A stretch of 64,000 nucleotides of DNA from Streptomyces sp. SID13031. GTDB taxonomy: Bacteria; Actinomycetota; Actinomycetes; Propionibacteriales; Kribbellaceae. The notes under the pieces were generated by a model, which saw only the letters and a list, made by a program, of their open reading frames with translations, was not told the DNA's origin and did no database searches. Location: the NCBI RefSeq assembly GCF_010548305.1, contig NZ_JAAGLV010000007.1:1-64000 (forward strand), written 5' to 3'. Below are positions 34,626-42,344 of this stretch, piece by piece (within the stretch, counting starts at the first letter, position 1; every line of letters starts with the position of its first letter). The position numbers were made by a program, and so were the translations under genes.

Positions 34626-35393
34626 ATGACCGAACGTCAGCTCGTCTTCGAGGACCACTTCGACGGACCGACCCTCGATCCCGCCGTCTGGGTCCCGAAC
34701 TACCTTCCCCAGTGGAGTTCCCGCGCCGCGACAGCCGCGCAGTACGAGCTGGCGGACTCCTGCCTGCGGCTGTTCATCCCGCCCGGCCAGGCCCTGTGGT
34801 GTGAGGACGACCACACGCCGCGGATGCGCGTCTCGGGCATCCAGTCGGGCAACTTCTCGGGGCCGGCCGGCAGCACGATCGGCCAGCAGCCGTACCGCGA
34901 AGGCCTGCTCGTCCGCGAGGAACAGAAGCCGTTCTGGGGCTGGACCCCCACCGGCGGCTACATCGAGCTACGCGCCCGCGCCGTCGTCTCCCCCCGCTCG
35001 ATGGTCGCCCTGTGGATGGTCGGCCTGGAAGACACCCCCGAACGCTGCGCCGAGATCTGCATAACCGAGATGTTCGGCAAATCGGTCGTGGCAGGCGAAT
35101 CGGTCGAGGTCGGCATGGGCCTCCACACCTTCCGAGACCCCACCGTCCCCGAAGACTTCGCCGCTCCCCGCCTCCCCCTCGACCCCACCGACTTCCACCT
35201 GTACGCCGCAGACTGGTCCCCCGACCAAGTCGACTTCTACGTGGACGACGTCCTGATCCGCACCTGCCCGAATCCCCCGTCCTACCCCCTGCAACTGATG
35301 CTCGCCGTCTTCGACTTCCCCGACGACGGCCCGCTGGATGACCGGGTGCCCGAGTTCGTCATCGACTACATCCGCGGCTACAGCCAGCGATAG
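34626..35393 (+). CDS. Glycoside hydrolase family 16-like protein with altered active site
   Basis: 255 residues starting MTERQLVFEDHFDG, the usual GH16 opening (F-x-D-x-F-D-G). The beta-jelly-roll strands 'GGYIELRARAV', 'MVALWMVGLE', 'DFHLYAADWSPDQVDFYVDD' are all present. The catalytic signature, normally E-I-D-I-x-E, reads EICITE: both Glu residues remain but the Asp between them is Cys. No signal peptide, so it may be cytosolic. The change may lower or alter activity. The 3' end overlaps the next, convergent gene by 16 bases. Confidence 0.78.
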   Translation: MTERQLVFEDHFDGPTLDPAVWVPNYLPQWSSRAATAAQYELADSCLRLFIPPGQALWCEDDHTPRMRVSGIQSGNFSGPAGSTIGQQPYREGLLVREEQKPFWGWTPTGGYIELRARAVVSPRSMVALWMVGLEDTPERCAEICITEMFGKSVVAGESVEVGMGLHTFRDPTVPEDFAAPRLPLDPTDFHLYAADWSPDQVDFYVDDVLIRTCPNPPSYPLQLMLAVFDFPDDGPLDDRVPEFVIDYIRGYSQR

Positions 35394-35596
35394 TGCCGCC
35401 CAAGGACCAGGAACAGTACGCCGGCGATCAACACCATCAGTGCTCCGACGATAGTCACGACCAGCGAGCCGGTCCGCAGGTAGAGCAGTCCGATCGCCCC
35501 TAGGAGGCTACTCACGAATCGCCGCAACGCCCTCGAACTCCACAACCGTCCAGGCGAAGACACCCCTGACGCAGCACCCTTTGCACCTTTGGTCAT
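35378..35596 (-). CDS. Small membrane protein
   Basis: 72 residues starting MTKGAKGAASGV. A basic Ser/Arg-rich N-terminal half is followed by a hydrophobic hairpin (about 35-67: 'SLVVTIVGALMVLIAGVLFL') and a HYRWL tail. GGGAG precedes the ATG. It is preceded by a 16-bp inverted repeat. Function unknown. Confidence 0.6.
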   Translation of the reverse strand: MTKGAKGAASGVSSPGRLWSSRALRRFVSSLLGAIGLLYLRTGSLVVTIVGALMVLIAGVLFLVLGRHYRWL

Positions 35597-35605
35597 CACG
35601 AGCTC

Positions 35606-35669
35606 CCATCCATTGCATTTGGATAGCGATCGACACCACAGATAGTAGATCGGCAAATGCAATGGATGG
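35606..35669. repeat. 16-bp perfect inverted repeat upstream of small membrane protein
   Basis: CCATCCATTGCATTTG (35606-35621) is repeated in reverse complement at 35654-35669, with a 32-base spacer. The proximal arm touches the ribosome site of the 72-residue protein, so the hairpin in the transcript could hide it. The DNA here is AT-richer than the surroundings. Confidence 0.75.
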
Positions 35670-35732
35670 CATAATAGGAAATCATACTTATTGGTCACTT
35701 AATAGCCGGACTATTGTCCGCTCTTGTCAGCC

Positions 35733-35768
35733 GTCGCCATCTGTGGTCACCTGTCGTCATCTGTAGTC
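35733..35768. repeat. Two direct repeats in front of the 415-residue gene
   Basis: GTCGCCATCTGTGGTC and GTCGTCATCTGTAGTC are direct copies 20 bases apart (two differences), ending 26 bases before the GTG start of the next gene. The two-turn spacing suggests binding sites for a regulator on one face of the helix. Confidence 0.5.
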
Positions 35769-35793
35769 GGGCGAGCGTGAGCGGGAGCAGCCA

Positions 35794-37041
35794 GTGCGAC
35801 GAACACAGAACCCATCGTCATCCCTGGAGGATGCGCTCCGATGGCTCGCCACCAGGAACGACGCCCTTCCAACAGAGCTGTTCATGTACGCGATCGTGGA
35901 TCCGACCACCGAGGTTGCTGCAGCACTTCGATTGATGATCGAACCGACAGCCTCCATGCCGACTGGTACGCCGCAGTCGCGCGCATTCGCCGCTTGGGGC
36001 CTGATCGTTCATGAGATCGAGAGGTTCGGACCGTCGGAGAACTCGCGTGGCCGCAATGCCCTGCGGGCCGCATTTCGTCTGCACCGGCGGCAAGAGATCA
36101 CAGAACCATGGGAGGCGACCCTGGGTGGCCGATTTGCTCAGCTGAAGAACGATCTCGGTGCCGTTTTTGGAAACCCGGTTACCACAACCCCCATCCATAA
36201 GGCATGGGCAGACGCCCTAACCAAGAGACTCGTACCGGTTCTCACCATCAAGTTGCGACTGCTCGCCGAGAACGGCTCCGGATGGGCGTTCTACGCGGAC
36301 CTGGCTCGGCGGACTGAGGGCGACTCGTCTACCGACATCGGGATCGATACGGAAGCCTCGATGACCGAGAGCCGGGAGTCGCCTGCCGAGGGCAAGAAGG
36401 ATCCTGGCTCGCGCCGCGCTCTCAATAGGCTCCCATCCGAGGGCGCTCAACCAGTATTTATGGACCTAATGGTCACCACGGTGATAATGAAGCATCGAAC
36501 AGCCCATCGTCGAATTACGGAGCGATTGATCACCTCTAAAATCGATGGACTTACAAGCTATGTCGCAGTTGCGGTTTCAGGCACAATTGGACTCGCCCCC
36601 GCCGTCCGCGCAGTCTGGGGCTGCAGAGCCGTCAAGCTGACACCTCGCAGGCACGGCGAGCCCGTACTGACCAAACTCGTGTTTCCACGCTCATTGCGGA
36701 TCGACGAAAAGCACTTCTTCTCATCCGAAGCTATAGACAACGAGTTGCGGGCCGAGCGCGAGGGTGTCGACGTCGAGGTCGACCATCACGGGATCGCCCC
36801 CGGGGAGTTGGTTCGTGGCCATACTCCAGTCAGGGGCCTCACCATCCGGGTTCAATTCGATGAGGGCCACGTACCTGCTGGCTGTTGGTGGCATGCGGAG
36901 CAAACCGTGCGAGATCGCCGGAAGCCCCCGCCTGCAGATAGCGATCGATGGCTACCCATCGTCGGCCAATCCATTGAGCACACATTTGTCGAGAGATGCC
37001 ATCCACGAGAAGTGTACGGAGTAGGGTTTCTATGGGACTGA
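35794..37041 (+). CDS. Hypothetical protein with lower-GC coding sequence
   Basis: 415 residues from a GTG preceded by GGGAGC. N-terminal 160 residues look helical; a charged Ser/Glu linker (about 170-215) precedes a C-terminal part rich in beta strands and histidines ('DVEVDHHGIAPGELVRGHTP', 'GCWWHAEQ'). No known motif is recognised. Codon use is visibly less GC-biased than in its neighbours (runs such as AATAGG and CTATAG), and repeats lie in front, so recent acquisition is likely. Confidence 0.6.
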   Translation: MRRTQNPSSSLEDALRWLATRNDALPTELFMYAIVDPTTEVAAALRLMIEPTASMPTGTPQSRAFAAWGLIVHEIERFGPSENSRGRNALRAAFRLHRRQEITEPWEATLGGRFAQLKNDLGAVFGNPVTTTPIHKAWADALTKRLVPVLTIKLRLLAENGSGWAFYADLARRTEGDSSTDIGIDTEASMTESRESPAEGKKDPGSRRALNRLPSEGAQPVFMDLMVTTVIMKHRTAHRRITERLITSKIDGLTSYVAVAVSGTIGLAPAVRAVWGCRAVKLTPRRHGEPVLTKLVFPRSLRIDEKHFFSSEAIDNELRAEREGVDVEVDHHGIAPGELVRGHTPVRGLTIRVQFDEGHVPAGCWWHAEQTVRDRRKPPPADSDRWLPIVGQSIEHTFVERCHPREVYGVGFLWD

Positions 37042-37052
37042 AGACTCGTTCC

Positions 37053-37871
37053 TCAGCCGACTGGAGTAGTCAAGCTAGCCAGTAGTTGCAGCTTCTCGTG
37101 GGAGGGTGTGCCGGGGGTGGCGTGGTAGGTGATGAGCATCTGCTGGGGCGCGCCCGGTAGGGACAGCTTTTCGTAGTTCAGGGTCAGGGTGCCTACTTGC
37201 GGGTGGTTCAGGCGGGTGGTGCCACTCGTTTTCTGGCGGACGTCTTGTTTGGCCCACAAGGTGCGGAAGCGGTCGCTGTGCAGGCTGAGTTCGCCGATGA
37301 GGTCGATCACCTGGGGGTCGTCGATCGCGGGGACGATGATCGAGCGGAGGTAGGCGACGGCCTTCGCGGTCGTCTCGTCCCAGTCTTCGTAGAACTCGCG
37401 CATTTCCGGTTCCAGGAAGGCTGCGCGCAAGGTGTTGATGCCGGGCGCGAAATAGGGGCTTAACGCAATGGCCATGGGATTCGCTGCCAGGGTGGACATG
37501 TAGCGGCCGTGGACCAGCGCCGGTGTGGTTGTCCAGCTGTCGATCAGGCTCTGTACTCCGGCGCTGACCTGCTCGGGGCGAGCCGCGCGGCGGCGAACCG
37601 GTTTGGTCGGGGTGGAGAGCTTCTTGAGGTAGGTCTCGGCGTCGGTGTCCAGTTGGAGCGCGCGGGAGAGGCTGTCGAGCACTTGGTCCGAGGGGTGGCG
37701 GTCGCGGCCTTGCTCCAGCCGCAGGTAGTACTCAACGCTGATACCGGCTAGCAGCGCGACCTCCTCCCGCCGCAGGCCCGGTACGCGTCTACGGCTGCCG
37801 CCTGGCAGGCCTACGTCTTCTGGGCGCAGCCGCTCGCGGCGTACCTTCAGGTACTCGCCGAGATTGCTCAT
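37053..37871 (-). CDS. XRE-family regulator with MmyB-like ligand domain
   Basis: 272 residues. The HTH (about 1-70) reads 'LGEYLKVRRERLRPEDVGLP' followed by 'GLRREEVALLAGISVEYYLR', typical of this large actinobacterial group. The C-terminal 'MmyB-like' domain (about 105-270) is PAS-like and binds fatty acids in studied relatives. It is divergent from the SDR gene, which it probably controls, as such pairs are very common. Confidence 0.88.
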   Translation of the reverse strand: MSNLGEYLKVRRERLRPEDVGLPGGSRRRVPGLRREEVALLAGISVEYYLRLEQGRDRHPSDQVLDSLSRALQLDTDAETYLKKLSTPTKPVRRRAARPEQVSAGVQSLIDSWTTTPALVHGRYMSTLAANPMAIALSPYFAPGINTLRAAFLEPEMREFYEDWDETTAKAVAYLRSIIVPAIDDPQVIDLIGELSLHSDRFRTLWAKQDVRQKTSGTTRLNHPQVGTLTLNYEKLSLPGAPQQMLITYHATPGTPSHEKLQLLASLTTPVG

Positions 37872-37971
37872 GCTTCCAGAGTAGAGGCCTCGTGGTGACT
37901 CATCCTGTCCCTGTCGCTACCAGTGTCGGCAGGGCCTTCTTGGCCTTCGCAAACCGACACATCATCAAGGT

Positions 37972-38847
37972 ATGAACACCTTTGGCTTCACCTCAACCGC
38001 TAGCGAAGTACTGGCCGGGGTCGACTTGTCCGGCCAGCGTGCCCTTGTCACCGGGGCAAACTCGGGCATCGGCGCCGAGACCGCCCGCGCGCTCGCGGCA
38101 GCCGGTGCCGACGTCGTACTCGCCGTCCGGAACGTTGTCGCAGGCAAGGAAATCGCCGCGGCCATCGAGAACGCCCAGGTCGCCGAGCTGGATCTCGCTG
38201 ATCTCGCCTCGATCCGCTCGTTCGTCGCAGCGTGGGACGGACCGCTTCACCTCCTGGTCAACAACGCCGGCATCATGGGCGTCCCCGAGCTCACCCGTAC
38301 TGCGGAGGGCCGCGAGCTCCAGTTCGCCGTGAACTTCCTCGGCCATTTCGCCCTCACCACCGGACTCCACGACGCCCTCACCCAAGCGGGCGGCGCCCGG
38401 ATCGTCTCGCTCAGCTCCAACGCTCACCTGATGGCGCCGCCGGTCTTCGACGACCTCGACTGGGTCTACCGCCCGTACAACCCGATCGGGGCGTATGGCG
38501 AGTCGAAGACCGCCACCATCCTCCTCGCCGTCGAGGCGAGCAGGCGCTGGTCGAGCGATGGCATCGTCGCCAACGCGGTCAACCCCGGCGCGATCGCCAC
38601 CAACCTGCAGAAGCACACCGGTGGACTCCGTACGCCGGTCGAGCGCCGCAAAACCGTCGAGCAGGGCGCTGCCACGTCCGTCCTCGCGGCAACACTCACC
38701 AGCGGCGGCCGGTACTACGAGGACTGCGCCGAGGCTCCCGTATTGACCGGCCCACCGGTGATGTTCGGCGGCGGGGTCGCCCCCTTCGCGCTCGATCCGG
38801 CGAACGCCGAGCGACTCTGGGAGGTCGCCACGGCCCTGGTGTCCTGA
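37972..38847 (+). CDS. Short-chain dehydrogenase/reductase
   Basis: 291 residues. The NAD(P) site is 'RALVTGANSGIGAETARALA' (about 24-43), the 'NNAGIMGVPE' motif follows near 93 and the active site has Ser ('IVSLSSNAH') and 'YGESKTAT' with Tyr and Lys. Retinol-dehydrogenase-like SDR subgroup; substrate unknown. Probably regulated by the divergent XRE-family gene. Confidence 0.88.
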   Translation: MNTFGFTSTASEVLAGVDLSGQRALVTGANSGIGAETARALAAAGADVVLAVRNVVAGKEIAAAIENAQVAELDLADLASIRSFVAAWDGPLHLLVNNAGIMGVPELTRTAEGRELQFAVNFLGHFALTTGLHDALTQAGGARIVSLSSNAHLMAPPVFDDLDWVYRPYNPIGAYGESKTATILLAVEASRRWSSDGIVANAVNPGAIATNLQKHTGGLRTPVERRKTVEQGAATSVLAATLTSGGRYYEDCAEAPVLTGPPVMFGGGVAPFALDPANAERLWEVATALVS

Positions 38848-38928
38848 CCCGCCTTGCTCTCGCCGCAACCCTGGTCTCGTGAGGCTGGGCGCGCTGGATC
38901 GCGCATAGCGACCCATTGACCCAGCGAG

Positions 38929-39423
38929 CTAGCGCGCTTGGAAGAGGCCGGTGGCGCGGTAGGCGGCGTACATCTGCCAGACGGCCTCCGTCTGCGGCTG
39001 CAGCGGTTCCGGTGCCTCACCGGCCTCGAAGAACCGCGCCTGGATGACCTCATCGGCTCCAGGGACCAGGTCACCCGTCCACTGCCTCGCCTCGAACAGC
39101 AATGCGTAGCACTGCAGCCGGTCGCCGTTGGGATAGGTGATCGTGTGCAACTCGGCCTCCGACAGCGACCCGAACGGAACCAGGTCAACAGGCTCAACCC
39201 GCAGCCCCGACTCCTCCAGCAACTCCTGCGCTGCGGTCTCACGGAAGCTCATCCCCGGCTCAGCAGCGCCACCGGGCAGCTCCCAGAGGCCGGAGTCCTT
39301 CCGCTGCTGGAAGAGCACCTGGTCGCGGTCATCCACCACGACCACCTGAGCACCCGGCATCAGCAGCAACTGCTGGCCGACTACCTGCCGCAACTGCCAG
39401 AGATATGAACCTTCGTAGACCAT
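38929..39423 (-). CDS. Nudix hydrolase
   Basis: 164 residues starting MVYEGSYLWQLRQ. The Nudix box 'GMSFRETAAQELLEESGL' with preceding GGA is complete (G-x5-E-x7-R-E-x-x-E-E-x-G pattern). It hydrolyses nucleoside diphosphates linked to other groups; the exact substrate cannot be told. Longer readings upstream (to 39825) run antisense to the methyltransferase. Confidence 0.88.
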   Translation of the reverse strand: MVYEGSYLWQLRQVVGQQLLLMPGAQVVVVDDRDQVLFQQRKDSGLWELPGGAAEPGMSFRETAAQELLEESGLRVEPVDLVPFGSLSEAELHTITYPNGDRLQCYALLFEARQWTGDLVPGADEVIQARFFEAGEAPEPLQPQTEAVWQMYAAYRATGLFQAR

Positions 39424-39478
39424 GCCTGGAGTATTACGTGCGGTAACGGAGGAGGGGGTGAACCACCCCTCCCAGAGC

Positions 39479-40216
39479 TCACGCGGTTTTGGTAGCCCGG
39501 AACACAAGTAGGCGGGAATCGTCGGCCAACGGCTGTTGGCGCCAACCGGCGTGGACCTCGATCTCACCGAAGCCGGCGCTCTCCAGGCCGGCGCGGATCT
39601 CGTCGGCCGTGCGGAAGTACAGGGCAGTGGTGAGGACAGTGTCGACGCCGTCCTCGAACACGTTGTGGGCGTCGAAGACCACCCGCCCGTTGTCGACCTC
39701 GGTGACCTCCATCCACTCCCGGAGATGACCGGCCGGCGTATCGCGTTCGCCGTACGTCGCCTCCGCTCCCCACTGCTCCCAGGCCCGCGCCGCCGGATTG
39801 CGGCTCTCGAAGCTGAGCACGCCACCAGGTCGCAGCGCGGCCGCCAGCGCTCCGAGCACCCAGGGGAAGTCCTCCGTACTGATGTGCATCATCGTGTTGC
39901 CGCTGCTGACCACCAGCTCCGCATCGCCGGCGCCCTCGACCGCACTGGCGTCGCCATCCACCCAGGTGACAGCCTCGGCGCCCGGCTGCCTCCGCGCGTA
40001 GCCGAGCATCGTCGCGCTCGGATCGACCCCGATGACAACGCGCCCAGGCACGGCGAAGGCCCGGGTCAGCAGGCCGGTACCGCAGCCGAAGTCGACGACC
40101 TTCTTGGCCGTGAGCTCATCAGCGAGCTGGAGGTAGAAGTCGTGATCCTCCCCGGCCCCGTTGTCCTCGTCGTACAAGCCGACCAGTCGCTCATCCCCGT
40201 ACGGATCCAGACTCAT
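39479..40216 (-). CDS. SAM-dependent methyltransferase
   Basis: 245 residues starting MSLDPYGDERLVGLYDE. SAM-binding motif I is 'VVDFGCGTGLLTRAFAV' (about 41-57), followed by 'VIGVDPSATML' and 'ELVVSSGNTMMHIS'. Class I fold, Methyltransf_25-like. Substrate unknown. Confidence 0.88.
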   Translation of the reverse strand: MSLDPYGDERLVGLYDEDNGAGEDHDFYLQLADELTAKKVVDFGCGTGLLTRAFAVPGRVVIGVDPSATMLGYARRQPGAEAVTWVDGDASAVEGAGDAELVVSSGNTMMHISTEDFPWVLGALAAALRPGGVLSFESRNPAARAWEQWGAEATYGERDTPAGHLREWMEVTEVDNGRVVFDAHNVFEDGVDTVLTTALYFRTADEIRAGLESAGFGEIEVHAGWRQQPLADDSRLLVFRATKTA

Positions 40217-40286
40217 ACCGCGCAGACTACGGAGCGCCACCCGGCCACGCAAAGAGTTAACGAGCCGGTACAGACTCCTCAGACCG

Positions 40287-40448
40287 CTAGCCGAGACCAC
40301 CAAACCCCTTACTGACAAAGGGGTCCAGGCTGACGACTGACTCATGCCCGAATGGCAGCTCCAGCCCCGAGGCCACCACGTCGGCATGCTCGGCCGCGAG
40401 AGCGTCGTACGAGTCCCGCGTAGCGGCGACTGAAGCTGAATCCACCAT
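40287..40448 (-). pseudogene. N-terminal remnant of a second methyltransferase
   Basis: 53 codons starting MVDSASVAATRDSYDALAAE. This is the typical opening of class I methyltransferases of the Methyltransf_25 group in actinobacteria. The frame continues as non-conserved sequence and stops before any SAM motif, so the gene is truncated. It lies just upstream of the intact methyltransferase and may be a leftover of a duplication. The region 40449-40668 holds no further gene. Confidence 0.5.
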
Positions 40449-40499
40449 GCCCACGAACCCTAGGCGACACCCGCCGCCCCTCCGGCCGATCCGGCCTCT

Positions 40500-40552
40500 T
40501 TGTGCACGACGTGAGTAGATTGGCGGGCGCGATCCGCTCACCTCGTGCACAA
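40500..40552. repeat. Interrupted 16-bp inverted repeat
   Basis: TTGTGCACGA-C-GTGAG and CTCAC-C-TCGTGCACAA pair at 15 of 16 positions around a 21-base loop. It lies between the methyltransferase remnant and the small secreted protein. It could be an operator, or a terminator for the remnant's old promoter. Confidence 0.6.
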
Positions 40553-40668
40553 GGTCGCGGGTGAGATACGTCGCGCCGACGCCGGGCCACCAGCGGATGA
40601 CTGATCGGGTCGTGGTTGAATCTCGCGGGTCAAACGTATGAACGGGGCTGAGAAGTAGAGGAGGTCGC

Positions 40669-41082
40669 GTGAACAGGCTTACGCGCGCGCTGATCGGGAT
40701 TCCTGCAGCGGCAGTACTCATCATGGCCGGGACGACGACCGTGGCGTCGGCTGCGGACGGGGCGCCGAGTGGTGCGCCGCCTTCCGGTCTCGGTGTCTGG
40801 TGTGTGTCGGTGACCGGCGCGAAGGCGTGCTTCGCCGAGTACGGCGACCGCGTCTGGGTGAAGGACACCAAGGCGAACGGCCAATCCGCCGCCGCCACGC
40901 TCCAGGACCAGGAATCGTCGTCGAGCTGGTACCGGGAGTGCTTCAACCGCCGCGGCGAGGCCGGCGGATGGGTGATGTGCGACTTCGACGTGCCGGAGAA
41001 CAACGAGGGCCTGCTGTGGGCCGTCAACAACCCCTTCCTCGGTGCCGAGGCCAGCACAAAGATCTGGACCAGCATCACCTGA
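40669..41082 (+). CDS. Small secreted protein
   Basis: 137 residues from GTG with GAGGAGG just upstream. A Sec signal peptide (MNRLTRALIGIPAAAVLIMA, cleavage after ASA near 28) precedes a mature domain with four cysteines (C45, C54, C90, C103 approximately) that may form two disulphides, and many Trp/Tyr residues. No known family recognised. It is the last chromosomal gene before the integrated element. Confidence 0.72.
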   Translation: MNRLTRALIGIPAAAVLIMAGTTTVASAADGAPSGAPPSGLGVWCVSVTGAKACFAEYGDRVWVKDTKANGQSAAATLQDQESSSSWYRECFNRRGEAGGWVMCDFDVPENNEGLLWAVNNPFLGAEASTKIWTSIT

Positions 41083-41094
41083 TCCGCATCCTGT

Positions 41095-41157
41095 AGCGGA
41101 GGGCGTGGGATTCGAACCCACGATTACGGTCACCCGCAATACCGGTTTTCAAGACCA
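41095..41157. repeat. attL: displaced 3' part of tRNA-Ser(UGA)
   Basis: These 63 bases are identical to 56877-56939, which is the 3' two-thirds of an intact tRNA-Ser(UGA) gene. The identity runs from four bases past the acceptor stem through the T arm, variable arm and anticodon stem-loop (ending AAGACCA), then stops. This is the old chromosomal tRNA end displaced when the element integrated. Confidence 0.92.
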
Positions 41158-41336
41158 AGCTGCCCGGAGCGCCCGATAGTGGCTCTGACCTGCACAAACG
41201 TCGGGCGCTAGGGGTCAGCGAGGCGGCTCCATTGCACGCATTCTGCACGGATGCCACGAAAGCCCGGCCTGGACAGCAGCCGACTCCGACTCCGGCAGTA
41301 CCGGGCTGGCCGTTTCCGGCCCCCATCTGGCGACAA

Positions 41337-41519
41337 CTACTGCTGATCAAAGTGGGTCGAGCTGGCCTCCCAGGCGCACCTATCGTCGGAACAGATGAAG
41401 CCGCCGGCTGCGTGCCGGGTGGAGCGCCCGTAGTGATGAGAGTCGATCGTCAGGGCAAGGACGGGCGCGCCGCAGGTCGGGCACACGTGATGGGTAGGTC
41501 TCTCAGATGCCAGGTTCAT
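41337..41519 (-). CDS. Small zinc-ribbon protein
   Basis: 60 residues starting MNLASERPTHHVC. Two cysteine pairs (CPTC and CSDDRC) about 30 residues apart suggest one zinc site. The ribosome site is weak and the longer reading to 41666 adds non-conserved sequence. It is the first gene inside the left att site, so it is possible cargo. Reality moderately supported by its cysteine pattern. Confidence 0.5.
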   Translation of the reverse strand: MNLASERPTHHVCPTCGAPVLALTIDSHHYGRSTRHAAGGFICSDDRCAWEASSTHFDQQ

Positions 41520-41586
41520 AGCCGCACCGTAGGGTGACGAGTGGATTAGTGTCGCGTCGGACGCAGAAAAGCCAGGAACTGGCCGT

Positions 41587-42264
41587 TCACCCGTCTCGGG
41601 CCGCGCCTGGGGAGCTGTCTCCGGCCTCTGTGGCCCCGTGAAGTTCGCGCAGGAAGTCTTCGCCAAACGTGGTCAACCCATGCACGAAGTCCATCCCCTG
41701 GTCCCACGACGTTCGGGCGTCTAGCAGGCTGAGGTTGACGAGAGTTTGCAGTAGGGGCGATGGATACTTGCGACCGACGTCGAGTATCCGCTGGTTGATC
41801 TCTCGCTCAGCTCCGCGAGCGGCCTGCGGCCGTTCCCCGGATGACTCGACCTCCTGCTGGACTCGCCAGATGTCTTCGAGGCAGCGGACGTGGGGAGCCT
41901 CGATCTGCGACAACACATCGGTCATCAGGATTGCATCGTCGATCATTGCGTCATCCAGAACTGCGTCGGCAACCACCAGGCCCAGCAACAGCCGCTTTGC
42001 CTCTAGGCCTGAGTTGGCAGCAGCTTGGATCGCGCGCCCGAAGACGGCGTCTAGATCCTCGGATTCCGCAAGTCGCTCTTGGAGTTGCTCGGGAGTGACT
42101 TTCTCGCCGATCACTCCCAGCGTCTGCAAAGCTCGATACTCGTAGCGCTTCCGATATCCATCCCAAATCTCGACTGCCCCTGCGCCTACTACAGGCACCA
42201 TTCCGAGTAGCGCCCGGCCCCAGATTTGCACGTGCCCCGGTGGCTCGATCTTGTTTGAAGTCAC
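41587..42264 (-). CDS. Hypothetical protein, element cargo
   Basis: 225 residues from a GTG (VTSNKIEPPGHVQI). A short Gly/Val-rich hydrophobic stretch (about 17-32) is followed by mostly helical sequence: 'RKRYEYRALQTLGVIGEKV', 'LLLGLVVADAVLDDAMIDDA'. The C-terminal 'SPLLQTLVNLSLLDAR' resembles helical effector or structural segments, but no known domain is recognised. It lies between the integrase and attL, where such elements carry variable cargo, including defence genes. Confidence 0.6.
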   Translation of the reverse strand: MTSNKIEPPGHVQIWGRALLGMVPVVGAGAVEIWDGYRKRYEYRALQTLGVIGEKVTPEQLQERLAESEDLDAVFGRAIQAAANSGLEAKRLLLGLVVADAVLDDAMIDDAILMTDVLSQIEAPHVRCLEDIWRVQQEVESSGERPQAARGAEREINQRILDVGRKYPSPLLQTLVNLSLLDARTSWDQGMDFVHGLTTFGEDFLRELHGATEAGDSSPGAARDG

Positions 42265-42344
42265 GTGATCAGAGTCGCACCCTGAACGACATGAGTCAGC
42301 CCCCAACCTGGCGATCTGGTTGGGGGCTGACTGGGTGCCGCTGC

